From positions 1-8,261 of the forward strand of contig CAMNWW010000086.1 in assembly GCA_946566415.1 (NCBI GenBank): a stretch of 8,261 bases of DNA. The letters run 5' to 3'. Shown one piece after another: positions 6,039-8,261 of this stretch (position 1 is its first letter; each line of letters starts with the position of its first letter). The translations under genes and the position numbers were made by a program. The notes beneath the pieces are model-generated. The model searched no databases and was not told the origin of the DNA. It saw only the letters and a program-made list of their open reading frames with translations. Origin of the DNA: an uncultured Lachnospiraceae bacterium. Lineage in GTDB: Bacteria; Bacillota; Clostridia; Lachnospirales; Lachnospiraceae.

Positions 6039-7698
6039 AATCAGCCAGATAAAAATGCGGATTCCCCATACCGAAGAAGAGCTGCGTCAAAAGCTGCTTG
6101 GCCAGCTCGGCATCAAAGAGGATGCTCTTTTGGAATATGCGATCCGAAGACAGTCTCTTGACGCACGGCATAAACCGGAACTTTTCTATATTTACACGAT
6201 TGATATTAAAGTGAAGAACGAAAAAAATCTCCTTAGACGGATGAACAAAGGACGGCATTTTGCGCAGGTTTCGGTCTGTGACGAGGTTCCTTATGTCTTT
6301 CCGGCCAAGGGGAAAGAACCGATGAAGAGCCGTCCTGTTATTGTAGGGAGCGGTCCTGCCGGACTTTTCTGCTGTTATTTTTTGGCGTTATATGGTTACC
6401 GTCCTATTCTTATAGAAAGAGGGGCTCCGGTAGAAGAACGTATAGAGGATGTCCGCCGCTTTTGGGAGGAAGGTATTCTAAAGGCGGATTCTAACGTGCA
6501 GTTCGGCGAGGGCGGCGCGGGGACTTTTTCCGACGGAAAACTGAATACGCTCATCAAAGACCCTGCGGGAAGAATACGCAAAGTGCTTGAAATCTTTGCG
6601 GCAAACGGCGCGCCGGAAGATATTTTATATGTAAGCAAACCGCATGTGGGCACAGATATTCTTGTGGAAGTCATCCAAAATATCCGGCATCGGATACGGG
6701 AAATGGGAGGAGATATCTGTTTCCATACCCGGATGGAGGAACTGAGCCTGGACGAAAAGGCCGGGAAGGTCAAAGGGCTCATCTTGGCGCGTCCCTGCGG
6801 CGGCAGGGAACTCCTTACCTCCGATATCATTGTACTTGCGCTGGGACACAGCGCACGGGATACCTTTTTCCGACTGTATGAACAAAATATTCCTATGGAA
6901 GCAAAATCGTTCGCAGTCGGCGTGCGCGTCGAACATCCCCAGGATATGATCAATCGTTCCCAATACGGGGAGAAGTATCCCCGAAAGCTCCCCGCCGCCG
7001 CGTATAAATTGGCAGTAAAATCCAGCGATGGAAGAGGGGTCTATTCGTTTTGCATGTGTCCGGGAGGTTATGTGGTAAATTCCTCTTCAGAGGAAGGATA
7101 CCTTGCCGTCAACGGAATGAGCCTGCGAGCCCGGGACGCAAGGAACGCCAACAGTGCGATTGTGGTGACTGTGACGCCGGAAGATTTTAAAGATCATCAT
7201 CCTCTTTCGGGACTCTTGTTTCAAAGAGAGCTGGAGAGGGCGGCATACGAAGCAGGAAACGGGAAAATCCCGGTGCAGAGGTACGGTGATTTTTATACTG
7301 AGGCGGCGGGAATTTCTCCAAAAGATAAATGGAAAGAAATCGACTTTTCCGGGCATACCCCCTGTATAAAAGGGGCATGGTGTTTTGCCTCGCTTACATC
7401 CATATTCCCGGTGTTTATCCAACGCGGCCTTATCGAAGGAATGGAACAGTTCGGTAAAAAAATCCATGGCTTTTCGCATCCGGATACGCTTCTTTCCGCT
7501 GTGGAAAGCCGCACGTCATCTCCGGTGCGGATACTGCGGAACGAGGCAATGGTAAGTACGGCAGTATCCGGTCTTTACCCCTGCGGGGAAGGGGCGGGTT
7601 ATGCCGGCGGTATTGTATCCGCGGCAGTCGACGGAATGAGGACGGCGGAGGCAATCCGCAGAAAATATGCCGCGTTCGACACAATACGTCAAGATTAA
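6031..7698 (+). CDS. FAD-dependent dehydrogenase-like protein, COG2509 family
   Basis: This 555-residue flavoprotein of unknown reaction combines an N-terminal domain of about 100 residues (MLRISQIKMRIPHTEEELRQ onward, with ARHKPELFYIYTIDIKV) and an FAD-binding fold. The fold shows VIVGSGPAGLF (103-113) and Glu129 in LIERG. Family motifs are FGEGGAGTFSDGKLNT (158-173), YVSKPHVGTDIL (200-211), ALGHSARDTF (270-279), YSFCMCPGGYVVNSSSE (338-354) with a CxCPGG element (341-346), NGMSLRARDARNANSAIVV and the C-terminal LYPCGEGAGYAGGIVSAAVDG (515-535), which closes the FAD site. ATG 6031 is chosen because AAGGGGG lies 6 bp upstream and MLRIxQ is a typical start. The frame is open further upstream, but that part lies over the previous gene and looks like shadow coding. 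ATGCTTAG overlaps the preceding stop, so translation is probably coupled. Confidence 0.93.
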   Translation: MLRISQIKMRIPHTEEELRQKLLGQLGIKEDALLEYAIRRQSLDARHKPELFYIYTIDIKVKNEKNLLRRMNKGRHFAQVSVCDEVPYVFPAKGKEPMKSRPVIVGSGPAGLFCCYFLALYGYRPILIERGAPVEERIEDVRRFWEEGILKADSNVQFGEGGAGTFSDGKLNTLIKDPAGRIRKVLEIFAANGAPEDILYVSKPHVGTDILVEVIQNIRHRIREMGGDICFHTRMEELSLDEKAGKVKGLILARPCGGRELLTSDIIVLALGHSARDTFFRLYEQNIPMEAKSFAVGVRVEHPQDMINRSQYGEKYPRKLPAAAYKLAVKSSDGRGVYSFCMCPGGYVVNSSSEEGYLAVNGMSLRARDARNANSAIVVTVTPEDFKDHHPLSGLLFQRELERAAYEAGNGKIPVQRYGDFYTEAAGISPKDKWKEIDFSGHTPCIKGAWCFASLTSIFPVFIQRGLIEGMEQFGKKIHGFSHPDTLLSAVESRTSSPVRILRNEAMVSTAVSGLYPCGEGAGYAGGIVSAAVDGMRTAEAIRRKYAAFDTIRQD

Positions 7699-7722
7699 GA
7701 AAAATTTAATGGAGGAAAACTC

Positions 7723-7751
7723 TATACACGATTTTTAAAATGTGATAGAAT
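7723..7751 (+). promoter_or_regulatory. Sigma-A-type promoter for the DUF4321 gene
   Basis: TATACA (7723-7728; two differences from TTGACA) is separated by exactly 17 bp from TAGAAT (7746-7751; one difference from TATAAT). A TG one base upstream of the -10 (7743-7744) makes it an extended -10. Transcription would start near 7758, giving a leader of about 30 bases. The 88-bp gap after the flavoprotein gene is the largest in the window and the spacer is A/T-rich. TGTGAT occurs at 7741-7746 and again at 7762-7767, 21 bp apart, flanking the start region. Confidence 0.7.
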
Positions 7752-7773
7752 GTACACAGTTTGTGATTGGAAG

Positions 7774-7780
7774 AGGAGGA
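7774..7780 (+). promoter_or_regulatory. Strong ribosome binding site of the DUF4321 gene
   Basis: AGGAGGA lies 6 bp before ATG 7787. It is the strongest Shine-Dalgarno match in the window and fixes the start. A longer reading from GTG 7742 would begin inside the promoter's -10 region and is excluded. Confidence 0.85.
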
Positions 7781-7786
7781 ATACAA

Positions 7787-8047
7787 ATGAAAGGAGCCGG
7801 AAGCAAGAATGCCTGGGCGTTATTCCTGATGATGCTGGTAGGAGTGGTCCTTGGCGGCTTTATTGGGATTCTGGCGGCGAAGGTACCCTGGCTTAGCTGG
7901 CTGTCTTACGGGCAGTCGTTTGGGCTTGAGAATCCGATCATCCTTGATCTGGGTCTTTTGGTGCTTACATTCGGATTGAATATAAAGATTACAATCGCAG
8001 GCATCATCGGAGTGGTCATCTCCGTGATCATTTATCGTTTCTTATAG
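7787..8047 (+). CDS. DUF4321 family small membrane protein
   Basis: This is an 86-residue protein of unknown function. A short positively charged head (MKGAGSKNAW) leads into a transmembrane helix at about residues 9-31 (Gly-rich: LMMLVGVVLGGFIGIL). A loop with PWLSWLSYGQSFGLENP (34-50), a second hydrophobic stretch (IILDLGLLVLTFGL, 51-64) and a C-terminal helix (about 68-83, ending IIYRFL) follow. This arrangement, with SYGxSFGLxNPxxLDLGxLxLTFGL, matches my recollection of DUF4321 proteins from Clostridia, which sit near radC, maf and mreB-type genes. It has its own promoter and strong ribosome binding site, and a hairpin overlaps its stop codon. A role linked to the cell envelope is only a guess from size and neighbours. 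The family call is good; nothing else can be said about function. Confidence 0.85.
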   Translation: MKGAGSKNAWALFLMMLVGVVLGGFIGILAAKVPWLSWLSYGQSFGLENPIILDLGLLVLTFGLNIKITIAGIIGVVISVIIYRFL

Positions 8048-8064
8048 GATGCCTAACGGCATCC
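8047..8064 (+). terminator. Hairpin overlapping the DUF4321 stop codon, possible weak terminator
   Basis: GGATGCC (8047-8053) pairs perfectly with GGCATCC (8058-8064) around the loop TAAC. The following bases, CATTTACAAG, lack a real T-run, so this is a poor intrinsic terminator. It may instead protect the 3' end of the message or act with a protein factor. Confidence 0.45.
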
Positions 8065-8066
8065 CA

Positions 8067-8095
8067 TTTACAAGGGTTGGAGAGTCTTTTATTGT
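8067..8095 (+). promoter_or_regulatory. Candidate promoter for radC
   Basis: TTTACA (8067-8072; one difference from TTGACA) stands 17 bp before TATTGT (8090-8095; two differences from TATAAT). Transcription would begin around 8102, leaving a leader of about 20 bases before ATG 8122. The weak -10 makes this tentative; read-through from the DUF4321 promoter is the alternative. Confidence 0.35.
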
Positions 8096-8121
8096 GTGGG
8101 CGGCGAATCCTGCAAAAGAGG

Positions 8122-8261
8122 ATGGGTCAAAAATATACGATCAAGGAAATGGCGGCGGATGAGCGGCCATATGAGAAGTGCGAACGCTTTGGGGCGGGAA
8201 GCTTAACGGACAGTGAGTTGCTTGCCGTATTATTGCGTTGTGGGACGAAGGGGGAAAACTC
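8122..8261 (+). CDS. radC: RadC family (JAB-domain) DNA repair-like protein, N-terminal fragment
   Basis: Only the first 46 residues are present; the gene runs off the window end. MGQKYTIKEMAADERPYEK, then ERFGAGSLTDSELLAVLLRCGTKGEN, matches the N-terminal helical domain of RadC/YeeS-type proteins (DERPREKL...G...LSDxELLAxLLRxG). The C-terminal JAB/MPN metal-binding domain is outside the window, so catalytic residues cannot be judged. The original link of RadC to recombinational repair in E. coli was later attributed to recG, and its cellular role is unsettled. The start is uncertain: AGAGG directly abuts ATG 8122 with no spacer, whereas an in-frame TTG at 8092 has GGAG 9 bp upstream but would add ten residues of un-RadC-like sequence. 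ATG is preferred from family resemblance. Confidence 0.9.
   Translation, partial: MGQKYTIKEMAADERPYEKCERFGAGSLTDSELLAVLLRCGTKGEN

Noticed and set aside
7709..7738. Nine-codon frame (MEENSIHDF) before the DUF4321 promoter, possible leader peptide
   Set aside because: No ribosome binding site, and it overlaps the promoter's -35, so it would not be on the DUF4321 message.

Overview
The window is a compact, one-directional (all + strand) stretch of chromosome from a Gram-positive anaerobe. It most likely comes from the class Clostridia, family Lachnospiraceae. This rests on the gene order, the DUF4321 protein, a MutL with an intact endonuclease site, strong AGGA/GAGGA ribosome binding sites and moderate GC content. 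The family assignment is inference from remembered gene neighbourhoods, not from a database search.

Layout: the 3' end of mutS (1-443); mutL (491-2494); miaA (2511-3497); a PLP-dependent methionine gamma-lyase-family protein of the YnbB / 'aluminium resistance' type (3469-4776); a HI0933/BaiN-type flavoprotein (4797-6038); a second, larger FAD-dependent protein of the COG2509 type (6031-7698); a short gap with a convincing promoter; a small DUF4321 membrane protein (7787-8047); a hairpin; and the 5' end of radC (8122 to the window edge). From mutS to the second flavoprotein, every gap is 47 bp or less, and two junctions overlap. This looks like one operon with translational coupling. DUF4321 appears to be its own transcription unit, and radC may be another.

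How the genes work together: MutS and MutL form the methyl-independent mismatch repair pair. MutS recognises mismatches, and MutL carries a zinc-dependent nicking endonuclease directed by the beta sliding clamp. Both proteins carry a near-ideal clamp-binding pentapeptide outside their folded cores. MiaA modifies A37 of tRNAs that read UNN codons. The PLP enzyme and the two flavoproteins have no agreed physiological role, and their link to repair and tRNA modification is positional only.

No mobile element, CRISPR array, RNA gene or obvious novel multi-gene system is visible. The least explained DNA is the fast-evolving linker of mutL. It holds four copies of a partly palindromic 18-bp repeat, used in two reading frames, followed by three near-consensus DnaA-box-like 9-mers.
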